A DNA stretch of 64,000 nt from Patiria miniata (GCF_015706575.1 NW_024037072.1:21019162-21083161), one strand, 5' to 3'; shown: positions 35,062-49,032, counted from the stretch's first letter. Program-made: numbers and translations. Notes: generated by a model not told the origin, from the letters alone.

Positions 35062-35117
35062 AGCTTGATTCACTCCAGCTCTAATGCATTGGCATTAGAG
35101 CTGGAGTTACTCAAGCT
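35062..35117. repeat. Hairpin, 26-bp arms, 4-bp loop
   Basis: AGCTTGA..ACTCCAGCTCTAATGC and GCATTAGAGCTGGAGT..TCAAGCT are inverse, with a 3-base mismatched bulge. Confidence 0.85.
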
Positions 35118-35525
35118 ATGAAAATGCTGTTTAAATTAAACTTGGTAATGGTAATCATGTAGTTTAGGACACCTCTATTGCTTTAATGTTTGCTTTAATT
35201 AATTGCTTTAAGTACATGTACCATTCACATTAAAATCAAAACCCTGCCCTCTTTCCACAAAATTTAGCTAGCTGATATTGGTATAGGCCCAGCAAACTAA
35301 TTTAAATTATTCCAAATAAGTGACTTTTCCCGTTGTATCATCACCAAATGTAACGTGCAAGTATTTTTTTAAAATTTTTTTAATATGGAACAGTGTCCTA
35401 AACTACAAGATTACCAAAAACATAAACTATATACTTAAATTTAAAATCAATATTTAAAATTTATACCAAAATAGCAAAGTTCATCAAACTAATGATGATC
35501 TGGCAATACATGCAATAGCAACAGC

Positions 35526-35620
35526 CTAGCTCTGAGTGTAGCGTTGAATTACGGGTACCCCTCCATACAAACGGGGTACCCGTAATTCAACGCTCCACTC
35601 AGTCATTTCAGTAGAGCTAG
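35526..35620. repeat. Nested hairpin with GGGTACCC-containing arms
   Basis: Inner arms of about 29 bp (CTGAGTG.AGCGTTGAATTACG then GGTACCCC, inverted at 35573-35602) lie within an outer CTAGCTC/GAGCTAG pair. The inner loop is 11 bases. Confidence 0.85.
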
Positions 35621-35785
35621 CAACAGCAATATGACAGTATTACTTAAATTTAAACTTCGGACATGTCTGACCACAATTGTACAAACTTTAAACCTATTGT
35701 CACTTTTGTCAGCTATTAAAATCTATTAAGTTAACACAGCAGAGGATATGCGCGGCTAAAATAACACGTCCTAAAATAACGTGTT

Positions 35786-35900
35786 CAATCGCCTAGCTAC
35801 GTACGTACGCCGTGTTCCGACATGCCCACGGACGGTACCGCGAGTATACCGCGGCGTCGGTAGCGTACGGCCGGCCGGCTACTTACCGGGTAACTGTGCG
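35786..35900 (-). promoter_or_regulatory. CpG- and GTAC-rich island, possible promoter or 5' exon
   Basis: This GC-rich patch (TACGTACGTACGCCG, GCCCACGGACGGTACCGC, GTAGCGTACGGCCGGCCGGC) stands out from AT-rich flanks. On the minus strand CAGTTACCCG is followed by GTAAGT (35881-35886), a good donor, so a non-coding first exon of the mosaic gene ending at 35887 is conceivable. A 178-codon plus-strand frame (35812-36348) overlaps it, but its translation has no recognisable domain and I do not call it a gene. Confidence 0.25.
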
Positions 35901-37937
35901 TGCGTTACATGATGTAGTTTCGTGTACCACTACTCAGCCGCCAAGCGTTTCAAGTCCTGATCCTTTACTGCCCAAATCCTATGCAAAATCAGTTTTATCG
36001 TCAAAGGAATTGTACCTCTTCCTTGCAAACCACAGTAAAAGCACGCAAAGTATTCCACTTTTCACGCAAACGCTCAAGATTGTTAAATTAGTCTGGTTCA
36101 CATCGCCACGCACACTCAATAAGTACCGCAGCAGTTCAGTACAAGACCACTGCTTGCAGTTGATTCATCCAAAGTTTTCTGAAGTTTTAGGTGGAGAGTA
36201 CTCATCGATAGAGGGGGCACTCTACGTTACGCGTACGCAAGTATACCATAGTTGGAGTTTGGTAAAGGCAGCCACGGTTATCTTCAGTAGTTCGAAATTT
36301 ATTCGGATATTGGTTGCATTTATCTGTGACGGGAGAAAAAGTGAGTAAATAATGTCAATGATGATCGTGAACTGGACGTTGTAATTGAGGCGCTAGAAAA
36401 TAGAAGTATTTTTTCCTCGAATTTTAACTTTAATCGGTCGCTAATATTATAAGTATTCGATCCGGCACCAATGACAAAGTTAAAAAAAAAAAAAAAAATG
36501 GGGGGGGGGGAGGAATCTAGCGCCTCAGTTACTGCCATACTTGGCTGGTTCTAAGTTATCAATAGTGAACATACATTGTAGTACACCGAATAACATTGGA
36601 CTTCAAGCTTCAGGAATTATATATGCAACTATGCCATTAGATCAAACGACAAAACAAATGGTAAAATACGGTTCAATTTTTTTTAAAAATAAACTTGACC
36701 AATTTAGCTTTCAAAATTGATTTAATAATTACATTGTCTTAATTCTCAAGGAAATCCTGTTTTTAACTTAGTTGAACACTGAAAATACATCAATTGGCAA
36801 ATTCCTTGATAAGCCCAGAGAATATGACCAACATATCGTTTTCAACTCAGTGGCGGGAGAACAAGTGATTAATTTGATGGCAGCGATGCACACCAGCCTG
36901 AACAATCACTGTAACAATTCCTAATATTTCATTAAGACAGTCTAAAATAATTGTAACGTCACTCCATCACCTCTGCTGCCCCTCCCTCGTCTCTGCCACT
37001 TCCACTTTCTCCCCCCCCCCCTCCAGTGCCTCTTTCTCCAGTGTAGCCTCCGAAACCACTGCCACATTATTTTGCCTAGGTCAACCTCCATTACCTTCAC
37101 TGCATCAGATTCTACTGCGTCCTTCATAGCCTCGACAGTCTCCATTGCCTTTGATGCCTCCCTTGACTTCATCATATCCTACAGGGCCTCCTTCACAGTT
37201 CTCCTCTGCCTCATGCTCTTCTTCCCCCATTGCCTCCAAGACCTCCACTTCTATCCCCTCTGCCACCTCCTCCATAACTTTATGGTTTACATTGCCTCAC
37301 AGCCACCACAACTTCCGCTGCCCCCATTAATTGCCTTTGTCATGTACAGTATCTCCACTGTCGTCATCCTCCGGATCCGCTGCCTCCTCCATTACCTCCA
37401 TTGACTTTGTCACCTCCATTGCCATCGTCACTTCTGTCACCTCCATTGCCTCTGTCATCTTTGCCAAGTCTCCTCAGTCCCCTTCGGTGCCTCCACTGCA
37501 CCTCGCCACCACCACAGTGACTGCCCCCCTTGCTGCCTCTTTTGCCTCTGCTGCCTTTGACATTGCTGTCTCCTCTGCCACCTCCTTGCATCTGCCACAT
37601 CTGCTTTACCTCCCCAACCTGCCTCGCCTCTTGAGAGCTGACACGAACACCACTAGACAACCCGTAAGGTTTCAATTTTTATCACACATTGTCAATCAGT
37701 GAATACGTGTATAATACACTATGTAAAATACGCATGTCATTTTCACATTTTATTCTAATAAATATTAGTGCTCACTGCTCAACGTCTTACAGCACTGAGT
37801 GATAATAGGCAGGAAATCCGGACAACTGATAATCATATTTTTTTCAGATTATTATTGCATTCATGAGACTTTCACAAAAGTTAAGTGGAATTTCAAAATT
37901 GTAGCACAATAAATATACAAGTAGGCCCTAGTTATTA

Positions 37938-37998
37938 AACAAAATCCAATATCGCCCCTGCAGGGGCGATATTGGATTTTGTTACAGGGCCCTGTAAC
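37938..37998. repeat. Two overlapping perfect palindromes (46 bp and 18 bp)
   Basis: 37938-37983 is a perfect 46-bp palindrome centred on CCCCTGCAGGGG. 37981-37998 (GTTACAGGGCCCTGTAAC) is a second perfect palindrome sharing three bases with it. Confidence 0.95.
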
Positions 37999-40900
37999 GA
38001 GCTTCAACAGATTTCTTCAGATTAATTACATTATAAATCTTCAAATCTGCCAGGTGCCCCTGCTCCATTGCTTCCATCTTCTCCATGGCCGGCTACCTCA
38101 GTTGCCTTTGTCTCCCCACCCCTCCATTGCCTCTGCTGCCTCCATGTCCTCTACCCCACTACCTCTGCCACTCTTTTTTGCATCCGTTGACTCCGATAGC
38201 TTTGCCAACTCCCCAGCCTTCATCACCAGCCAATCCTCACCATCCATCACCTATGCTTCCTCATTTGCCTCTGTTAAACCCATCACCTCCTTTGTCTTCT
38301 GCATCACCTAAATCACTGCCTTCATCACCTCTTTAATCTCCATGGCTGCCTATGCTGCCTGAAAAGGGAAAAGAAAAAGAGAGAATATCTGTCAGAAATA
38401 CTGACAGTGCCTCCTCCATCCCTTCGAGTGCCTTTGGTGCCTCCGCTGCTTCAGTTGGCTTGTATCACTGCCTCCTTCACCTTCTCTGTCTTTGTTGGTT
38501 TGGTTGCCATCACCTCCGCCACCACCTCCATCCTTGTGTTGCCTCCCCTGCCTCTGTACTGCCTTCTTGCCTCCGCTGCCTCAGCCACAACCTTTACCCC
38601 CTCCTCTGTTCCCTCAGTGCCCTGTTTCCTCGAATACCTCCATGCCTGCTTGAAAAAAGAACATCTGGGCAGCTATTCTGATGATATTGTCTTCACTTTC
38701 CCTGAGGCCGCCATTGTCTATGCTACCTTGCCTCTGTTGCCTCTTCAGCTTCCATCACCTCTGCCAGCTTGCCGCCTCCATTGCCTCCATTGTCACCTGT
38801 TCCTTGCATTGCTGTACCACATCTGCAGCCTCTTCTATCCCTTTTGGTTCCTCTGTTTCTTCCACTACCATAGTTACATGTGGTGCTCTGACTCTTTGCA
38901 AACTTTATTCAAGATGACTTATCACAATGATAACTCAATGAGGTAGTATTTTCTGTGATAGCAAATAAAAAGGAAGCGAACCAATCAAAATGAAAGTATA
39001 AAATATAAAAATGAAAGTATAAAATATAAAAAACAATGAAAATATAATTAGTGTCGGGGAAATATTTAGGCCTTTATTGGTTTTGCCATTTGCCAACATA
39101 TTTCATAAACACTCTGTACTCAGTTTAATTAGATTATTACACAAAAACATTAAAAAAAGTCTGTCTCCTGCCAATTAGCAGTAGAGTTTTGCAGTTTGAA
39201 GAAATCAATCACCAAACTGACTGTGTTTTTGGTTACCTCTGTCACCTCTGTTGCTCCCACCACCTCCTTCTTTAATTGTCACACCCATTGCCACTGCTGC
39301 CTCCACATTCACAAGTTGCTGTCACCCCCGCATCAATCATTTCTGTCACCCCTGCCATGTCTGTCACCTTCTCCATATCCTTCATCACCTCTGCGCTTCC
39401 GTTGCCTCTGCCATTGCTAAAGCCTTTTTCTCCTGCATCAGCTTGTCACTGTCACTTCCATCACCTCTGTTGCATCCGCTTGAAAAAAATATCTAAAATC
39501 GTGCAGCAATGCTGACATTACCTCCTCTGTTCGTCCATTTCCTCCTTTGCCTCTACTACCTCATATCCCTCTGTCAACTTCACCACCATAATGCCCTGTA
39601 TGGACTCCATTTGCCTCACCTCTGCCATCTTCTTTGTCCCTTTTGTCACCTGTGTTTAATACCCCTGCCTCCGCCATCTTGTCACCTCCCTCGATTCTGT
39701 TGCCTTTGTGGACCCTTCCACTTTGTTGCCTCCACTGCCTTTGCTGCCTCTACATTTTCCGTTGAGTACGCCCCTCCATCATCACCTCGCAGTTGCCTCT
39801 TTTGCCTCCATTATCTCTGCCGCACTTTTGTTGCCTCTGCCGCCGTTTCTTTTCAGGCCTCCATTTCATCTGCTCCCCTCAGTAACCTCCTCAACCCCCA
39901 GTTCTCTGCTGCCTGTTTCCTCTGCTGCCTCCAACCCCTCTGTTGCCTCTGCGGCTTCCATCACCTCTGCCAGTTTGCCTCCTCCGTTGCCATCTGTTGC
40001 CTGCATTGCAACCTCTTCTATCCCCTCCATTTCCTGTTACCTCCACTGCCTCAGTTTAAATAGTGCTCTGACTCTCATAAAACTCATTCAAAATGATGAC
40101 ATCACAATGATAACACAATTAAGGTAGTAAAGTACATGTATTTTCTGTAAAAAGCAAATAAAGAAAGCAGACCAATCACAAAATCTATTCCAAACGAAGT
40201 ATTTTGATGTTATCAGTGATATACAGTGTATCATGGCAGTTATCTGAACAGCACATCATTAGTGTAACAAGAATGTGTAGACACTTAAAATATAATTCGT
40301 GTAGGGAGATTTTTATATAGGGTTTTGCCATTTGCAGACGTTTTTCATAAACACTGTGCAGTCGGTTGAATATGCATCTTTTTTTACATAAACACCTATG
40401 AACGAATGTGAATTAATGTTCCCTGTTACCTCTGCCTTGTCGGCTCTATTGCTTCCCCACTTCCACCACCTCCTTCTTTGCCACATCCATTGCCACTGCT
40501 TCCTCCACATTCACAAGTTGCCGTCACCACCGCATCAATCACCTCCGTCACCTCTGTCATGTCCTTTGCCTCTGCCAGTTCTGAAGCCTTTTTTCACCTT
40601 CGCTGTCACTGTCACTTCCATCACTTCTGTTGCCTCCGCCTGTAACTAAAATATCTAAAATCATGCAGCAAAGCAGACACCACCTTCCGTCATTTTCCTC
40701 CTTTGCCTCTGCTACCTCAGATGCCTCTGTCAACTACAGTGCCTTTAAATAGTTGCCTGTATGGACTCTGTTTGCTTCGCCTCTGCCATCTTCTTTGTCC
40801 CTTTCGTCACCTCTTTCAACTCCGCTGACTCCCTACAATGCCTGTTTCACCTCCTCTGCCACCACCTGAAAAAAAAAAAAATGAAAATCATCCACCAAGA

Positions 40901-43900
40901 AATGGTGGACACCACCTCCTCTTCTGTCTCTCCTCCAGTGCCTCCCCTGCCTTAGATGATTCCTTTGACTATGCTGCCTCCACAGCTGTTGCTCTACCAA
41001 CTCTGTTGCCTCCATTCGCTCTGCCAGCTTTTGTCCTTCATATCCCCTGTCTCCGCCACCACCTCCTCAATTACCTCCATTGTCTCCCTTTGTCTCTGCC
41101 AAATTTCTAGCCTATGTTGCCTTAGCCGTTTGTCCATTTTTGCTGTGCCACCTGTTGCCTCTGCCACCAACTGTAATACTTCTTCTATCCCCTATGTTGC
41201 CTGTTGCCTCTGATACCTCCATTTCTCACGTCACCCTACAGCACCTTAGCCTCCCCTGCCATCTCCTCCCTCGCAACCACCTTCTCTCCTGCTCTTGCAA
41301 CCACTGCCGCCGGCCAAATCCACTACCATTCACTACCACTGTCATAAAATTGAAACCACTGGATAACTCAATAAGGTTTCAAGTTTTCTTGTTTCCACAT
41401 ATTGTCCATTTGAAAAATAATGTCAGTACTCTGAAAAAATTAAGTTATTCATTTTGAAATTATAGCACAAGCAATTTAAATGTATAAACTCCCCTGAATA
41501 TCTTTCCTGTATTTTATAAGCTTGAATTAAATGCATAGCAAATCTTCAAATCTGTCTCAACATTTGCAGGCGTGGCTGAGTCAGCAATGTATTGATTGAA
41601 ACATCACCTATTTTGCCTTAGCTGCCTCGTCCTTTGTCTCTGTACCACCTGTTGCCTCTCCCATCGCCTCCAATACTTCTACTATCCCTTCTGTTGCTTC
41701 TGTTGCCTCTGTCACCTCCATCACCTCCATTTTCCTCATCACCCTCCAGCACCTCAGCCTCCCCTGCCATCTCCACCATCGCAACCGCCTCCTCTCCTGC
41801 TCTTGCCATCACTGCCGTAGCCCCAATCCACTATCGTCCACCACCACTGTCATAAAATTGACACCACTGGATAACTCAATAAGGTTTCAAGTTTACTTTG
41901 TTTCCACACATTGTCCATCAATTTGAGAAATGTCAGCACACCGAAAAATTAAGAAATTCGTTTTGAAATTATAGCACAAGCAATTTGAATGTATAGACTC
42001 CCCTGAATATCTCCCCTGTATTAAGCGTGAATGAAAACAAATGCATAGCAAATCTTCAAATCTGTCCCAACGTCTGCAGACATGACTGAGTCAGCGATAT
42101 ACTGATTGACATTTTAGCTCGATTTTCTCCAAATGAAAGGGAAAAAATACATATAAAATAAAATATGGTCGGTCTGGCTGTCTAGCATCGTATTTTCAAA
42201 TCTTGAGGGATATGTTCAGTTACAAAAATTTTCAAATTACTTTATGAAATATGTCTACACTTGCCAGAAGGTTCTCAAAATAGTTTGTGTTGGGGGTATT
42301 TACTTGGGGGGGGGGGGAAATTTGCCAGTGAGCAATTTTGTAGGTTATATCCATCCTCCAAGATAATGTCAAGATTGAATTAAAATTCAGCATGATAAGG
42401 AATTAAAACAAACTTTGTGAATACCATTATTTGGTAGTAAAGTGGTGGAGTTTGAAGAAATTAATCTCCCAACTAACTGAACGTTGTAGTTTCAATTTGT
42501 CCTCTGTGACATCATAAAAATGTTGTTCTGGTAATGAAGGATTGCCCCTGGTGTTCACTTCATCACATATAAAATAAGTAGGAAAATTAATCAAGGATGG
42601 CAGTCGAACATTCTTAAGGAAAGACTTGCACCATACAAACTATTAAAGCACAACAGATCACCGCCATCTACACGTACAAAAATGCATTATTAGCCATACC
42701 GGTAGCTCATGTTTCCACCACAGCCTCTGCGCCTCCAACACCTCTGTCCCTTCTGTCGCCCTTGTTTCCTCTGTCATATCAACTGCGAACTCTGTAGCCT
42801 CCGTTGCCAAAAGCTTGCTTCTCCATTGCCAACAGTCGCCTCCATTGCCCTGTAACCACCTCTGCTTCCTCCTCTATTCCCTTTGGTACCTCCATTGCCT
42901 CTATACTGCCTAGGTCCTTTGTTGCCTTTAATTGCTACCTCTGCCACCTCCTCTGTCTCCTCTAATGCCTCAGTTGCTTCCGCAGCCTTCATCACCTGGG
43001 TCACCTCGGTCATTCCCTCGGCCTCAGTTGTTTCCACCACCTCCAATCTATGTTGCATGTCACCTCCATCTGCTCAGCTGTCTCCACCAACTCCACCACG
43101 TCAACTCCCTACTCCATCACGTCCATTGCCTCAGCCAGATCTATAGCCTCTATCAGATGTTTCTCCTTCTCCTGTATTAAGCTTGAATGAAAACAAATGC
43201 ATAGCAAATCTTCAAAACTGTCCCAACGTTTGCAGACATGACTGAGTCAGCAATGCATTGATTGACACATCATCAGGTTTAAGATACAATGTGAAGTAAG
43301 TACATAGACTGAAAAGTGTAATTTTAGCTGAATGTTCACCAAATGAAAGATATAAAAACTACAACAATAAAAAAAATGTCTAGAATAAAATTGGTTGGCT
43401 GTCAAGCATCATATTTTAAGTCTTTAGGTATAGGTTCTATTACTAAAGTTTTCAAATCAATTACTTAATCAAATATCTCTATACTACTCAAAAATCCTTT
43501 TTTTGGGGGGGGGGGGAGAACTTTACATTTTTGGTGGGCAAATTTCCCAAATTTGCCAGTGAGCAATTTTGTAGGTAATCTCCATCCTTGTAATCCTTTT
43601 TGTAAACTTTTTGCAAATCAGTTTTTAAACTGAAAAGTAGCTTACTGAAATTAATAAAGAATGTGAATGAATTTTCCCCGTTACCTCTACTGCCTTGTCG
43701 CCTCTGTTGCTCCCGACACCTCCTCTTTTGACACATCCATTGCCACTGCTGCCTCCCCATTCACAAGTTGCTGTCACCGCCACATCAATCACCTCCGTCA
43801 CCTCTGTCATGTCCATCGCCTCTGCCAGTTTTAAAGCCTTTTTCACTTACATCACCTTGTTGCTGTCACTGTCACTTCCATCACCTGTTTCATCTGTCTG

Positions 43901-46900
43901 TAAATAAAATATCTAAAATCGTGCAGCAATCCTGACACACCTCCTCTGTCCCGTCATTTTCCTCCTTTTCCTCTGCTACCTCAGATGCCAGTGCCACTGT
44001 CAACTTTACTGCCATAGTTGCCTGTGTGAACTCTGTTTGCCTCACCTCTGCAATCTTCTTTGTCCCTTTTGTCACCTCAACTCCAATGACACCCTACAAT
44101 GCCTGTTTTATCTCCCCCTCCTCTGCCACCACCTGAAGAAAAAAAAATTCCACCAAAATAATGGTGGGAACCACCTCCTCTCTCTCTCTCTCCTCCAGTG
44201 CCTCCCCTGCCTTATTTGATTCCTTTGACTCTCCTGCCTCCACAGCCGTTGTTGCTCTACCAACTCTGTCGCCTCCTCTATCTCCTTGTGTGCCACTTTA
44301 GCCTCTGCCACCTCCACCTCCTGTTTCCTTCGCTGCCTGTTCCCCCATCCCATTGCATCTGCCGCCTCCGTTGGCTCCGCCAGCTTTCCTCCTTCATATC
44401 CTCTGTCTCTGGCACCACCTCCTCAATATTACCTCCATTGCCTCCCTTTGTCTCTGCCACCTTTCTAGCCTATGTTCCCTTAGCCACCTCATTCTCTCTG
44501 TGCCACCTGTTGCCTCTGCCACCAACTCTAATACTTCTTCTATCCCCTCTGTTGCCTGTTGCCTCTGCTACCTCCATTTCCCGCGTCACCCTCCAGCATC
44601 TTAGCTTCCCCTGCAATCTCCACCATCGCAACCACCTCCTCTTCTGCTCTTGCTACCGCTGCTCCAGCCCCAATCCATTATCGTCCACCATCACTGCCAA
44701 AAACTTGACACCACTAGATAACTCAATAAGGTTTAAGTTTAATTTGTTTCCACATCAATTTGAGAAATAATGTCAGTACACTGAAAAATTTAGTTATTCG
44801 TTTTGAAATTATAGCACAAGCAATTTAAATGTATTGACTCCCTGAATATCTCCCCTATATTAAGCTTGAATGAAAAAAAATGCATAGCAAATCTTCAAAT
44901 GTATCCCAGTGTTTGCAGACGTAACTGAGTCAGTAACGACACATCAGGATTACGGTACAATGTGAAGTAAGTACTTGTAAACAAAGTCTGTAAAGTGTAA
45001 TTTTAGTTGAATGTTCACCAAATGAAAGATAAAAAATGTACAAAAATAAAATAATATTTGCTTGGTCTAGCTGTCTGGCATCATGTTTTCAAATCTTGAG
45101 GTATACGTTCTTTCACAAAAATTTTCAAATCAATTACTTCATCAAATCTAAAATTGCCAGAAGGTTCTCAAACATACTTTTTTTTGAGGGGGGGGGGGAT
45201 TGTACTTTTTGGGGGGAACTTTCCCAAATTTGCCAAAGAGCAATTTTGTAGGTAATGTCCATCCTCCTAGATAATGTCATGATTGAATCAAAATTCAGCA
45301 AGTTAAGGAATTAAAACAAACTTTGTGAAGCCCATTATTGGTAGTAAACTTGTGCAGTTTGAAGAAATCAATCTCCAAACTAACTGAACATTGTAGCTTC
45401 AATTTGTCGTCCATGACAACATCAAAATGTTGTTCTGGCACTGAAGGAATGCCCCTGGTGTTCACTTAATATACAGGCACACGTACAATTAAGTAGGAAA
45501 ATTTCTTAACTGCTACCTCTGCCACCTCTTCTGTCTCCTCTAGTGCCTCAGTCGCCTCCGCGGCCGGCCTTCATCTCTTGGGTCACCTCAGTCATTCTCT
45601 CAGCCTCAGTAGCTTCCACCGCCTCCAATATATGTTGCATGCCACTTCCTCCATCTGCTTAGCTGTCTCCACCGTCTTCTCCACCTGCTCCATCACCTCC
45701 ACCCCATCAACCTCCTTCTCTATCACGTCCATTGTCTCAGCCGTCTCCATTGCCTCTGCCACATCTATAGCCTCCATCACCTGCATAACCTTCCCTGCCT
45801 TCCATTGCCTCCATCGTCTGCACCGACACCAACCTCTGCCTCTGTCTGTTGCCGATATTACCTCTGCCGCAACCGGTACCACCTGAAAAAAGATAATAAT
45901 GAAAAGTCTGGCACCAATGCTGAAACCACCTCCTCTCTCCCCTCTCTTCCTCCATTGCCTACACTGCCTTGATTGCCTCATTCGTCAATTTCATACTGAC
46001 GTTTTTATTGAGTTTTTGTTTTCATAAATATTTCTTTTTAATGAATTTAATGTTTCACGTTTTGAAATGTTTTAAAATTTAAGTTTTTACCTTATTATTG
46101 TTATTACTTCTTTTTTATTGCAAACTTCGTGGGTATCTGTTTAAGAAAGATTTTGAATCCCGGAAGTTGCTGTAAACACTGTTCACAAAGGTCCGCACGA
46201 TTATACAACACGATACAAGTGTGTACAGTGAGCTCCATACATGTAGCTCAGTGTAATCTGCATTTTTGCAAAAGTCATAGAATGCTTTTCATTTTGAAAA
46301 CTCTCGGCAAGTGACACTGCATTTCTGTCCATTCCTCTTCCTCCTTTGCCTCTACTGCCTCAGTTGCATTTGTCAACTCAGCCACCTCCATAGCCTATGT
46401 GGCCTCTTTTTCCTTCACCTCTAAATCTGCTGCCTTCTCTATCCACTCTGGCACCTACACTGCCTCAGTAGCTTCACCTCCTCCATTGCCTGTGTTGCCT
46501 CCCCTCCTCCAGTTCTGCCTGAAAATAAAAATATTAAATAGTAAAATGCTGGCTAGAATTTTGACAGCACCACACCTGTCCCCTCAGGTGCTTCCACTGC
46601 CTTATTTGATTGCAATGATTCTGCTGCCTCCGCTGCCTTTCTTGTTCTGCCTCCTGTGTATCTGCTCCCTTTTGGTGTCTCTGTCACCTCCGTAGCCTTT
46701 GCCACTCCTGCTGCCTCAGTTACTCATTTCCGCTGCTGCCTCCACCCCGTTAGTTCCTCTGTCGCCACCGTCAGCTCAGCTGCTTCCTCGATTGACTCCA
46801 TAGTTGCCGCCACCTCCATCACCTCCATTGCTTCCTTTACATATGGTGCCTCTGATGCTTCTGTGACCTCTTTTTTCTTGGCCTCCTCCATTGCATCCAT

Positions 46901-47339
46901 TGCCACCTGTTGCCTCCTCCACTGCCTCTGCTGTCTCCTCTATCCCCTCCAGTGCACCTGAGCCACCTCCATTTCCTGCATCACCCTCCAGCACCTCAGC
47001 CACCTCTGTTGTCTCCATCTCCACATCCGATCCGCCTCTTTCTCCACCCCTGCCACCATTGCCCTCAGCCCTCTTCCACTGCCCTCAGCCACTATCGTCA
47101 TGTAATTGACACCAATATCAATAAGGTTTAAAGTTAATTTATTTCATTTCAATCAGTTTTAGAATACATGTTCAATATCACAATGCAAATTAAGTTATTC
47201 AACTTAACTTTTAACTATAACTCCTGCATGATGTCTCAAATTACTGATAAATTAGGTGGAATACCTATATGAAACATAACAAAATTATGTCGTAAATGGC
47301 CTAATATCAGTTAGTCATCTAACTTTTTCAAGTCATGGT

Positions 47340-47800
47340 AGAATGACGATACACTGAGTAATGTCCTCGAAGAACTCCGGTCACCAGCTTGCTACACCCT
47401 TCCCAGAAAGAACTGGTGTCCCTTCTCACAGGCCACTGGACAGAAAACTGGACTGTGGCATTGTTTGTCTGGCTAGCTGTGAACTGATTGCGACACGGTG
47501 GCCGTCGGACATGGATCTTGACATTTGATTCGGTGTTGCATACAAGAGCGAATAGTCATTCAGATGACTAATCACATTGGTCTCATAATTAAGGTAGTTT
47601 TTTTGTCAAAACAATCACAACCAATCACAACCATGACAACCACTCTCATTAACTTTTTAAAAAGATTTATTTATCAATGTTGATCATGGCGAATATTTGA
47701 ACAGCCAAAAAGTCTGCAAAAGACTTTAACAAAGTTAAATACAACACAAAATTATAATGTTATAAATTGATACGTGTAAGACTTTGAGCCACTGCATCCA
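47340..47800 (+). mobile_element. LINE 3' fragment, left-arm copy
   Basis: Left-arm counterpart of 57220-57720. It keeps CCCAGAAAGAACTGGTGTC, GACTGTGGCATTGTTTGTCT, GGCTAGCTGTGAACTGATTG, GTCGGACATGGATCTTGACA and TGTTGCATACAAGAGCGAAT. It has lost about 120 bp, including the cysteine/histidine-rich part seen in the right arm. Confidence 0.6.
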
Positions 47801-47964
47801 AAATATTGCAAGATAAACCTACATTTCATAGATTGAGTTTGCGTCGGGAGATGTAAATCTTATATTAGGTTTGCCCAATAAGCTGACATAGAGCAAAACC
47901 CAGTATATAATGTACACATCTGCCGTAATGTTTAAGTCTCCAATTAATTATGTTGACAAATCTT

Positions 47965-48140
47965 CGATAACTTTTCCCAATATCGATCGCTGCATTCAAA
48001 TTTGGACTAGACGCTCTTTGTGCAACTTTTTACTGGCGCAGCTCATATTTGCAGCTTGCAGTTTCAAATATTCAAATATTTGGTCAAACGCAGTTTCAAG
48101 TAATCAAATACTAACTTATTGGAATGGGACAGCCCTGGTA
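47965..48140 (+). repeat. GGGACAGCCCT-ended repeat, left-arm copy
   Basis: It contains CAATATCGATCGCTGCATTC, GCAGCTTGCAGTTTCAAATA and ends AATGGGACAGCCCTGG. It is the same locus as 56760-56935 across the inverted duplication, and a relative of 21475-21655. Confidence 0.55.
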
Positions 48141-48714
48141 ATGTAGCACTGTCAGTAAAGGATTGCTGCTAGTGTTCACTTTAAAATGTACAGACACATC
48201 AACAAACAGGGCAAAATCAATCAATAGGTTCAAACATTCTTGGCATTAGAGCATTCTTGGCATTAGAGCAAACATGCAAGGCATTAGAGCATAAAATTTG
48301 CTTATATAATTATGTATCTTGATTTTACAAAAATTGCACCACTGAACATAGCTCACGCTTTCACCACAGCCTCTGCACCTGGAACACCTCCATCCCCTCT
48401 GTCCCTTCTGTCCCTCTGTTGCCTCAACTGCCGCCTCAACTGCCGCCTCCTATGTCCCCTCTGGTGTCTCTGTTGCCCATTGCTCAGTCACCTCCACTGC
48501 CATTGGCACCTGGGTCTCCAATACCTCCCCCTACGTCTCTATTGCCACCACCGCCTCCACTTTCTGTTGCCTCTGTCACCTCTTCCTTCATTGTCCTCTG
48601 CTACATTCGCAGCCACCTAAAAAGGAAAAAAAGGTAGCAATGAGAAAAAACCTGGCAGCTAATCATGACACAACCTCCACCGTCCCCTTTGGTGCCTCAA
48701 CTGCACCTCAGCCG

Positions 48715-49032
48715 CAAGGGCGGATCCAGAACACAATTTTTTTGGGGGGGCCAAAAAAAAATTTGGTCCCCCAAAAAAGTGGGTCGAAAAAATTACGGCG
48801 TGGGGTTCGGGGCCCGCTTAAGGGCCCCAAAATTTTTTTGGATTCTAGATGCTCTGTGGTGCGATCTGAGGCAATTTCTGACCACTTTAACCAATGTTTT
48901 TTTGAGGAAAAGATGGTGGTGTACTCATTGCCTGCCTTTATTGCGATGCCACATAAATTTTTTTTAAAAAATTGGTTTCGTTTTGGGGGGCCATGGCCCC
49001 CTTTGGCACCCCCCCCCCATGATCCGCCCTTG
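48715..49032. mobile_element. hAT-like MITE, 318 bp, left-arm specific
   Basis: The inverted ends are CAAGGGCGGATC and GATCCGCCCTTG. The flanks CTCAGCCG (48707-48714) and CTCAGCCG (49033-49040) are an exact 8-bp duplication. The opposite arm keeps one uninterrupted CGGCTGAG (55862-55869) in the same context, i.e. the empty site. The interior carries the GC-rich module (about 48793-48890) shared with the 16171 and 25585 elements. No coding capacity. Confidence 0.93.

Noticed and set aside
35812-36348. 178-codon plus-strand open frame
   Set aside because: It overlaps a CpG-rich island, has no recognisable domain, no periodicity and no splice context. The length can arise by chance where TAA/TAG are rare.
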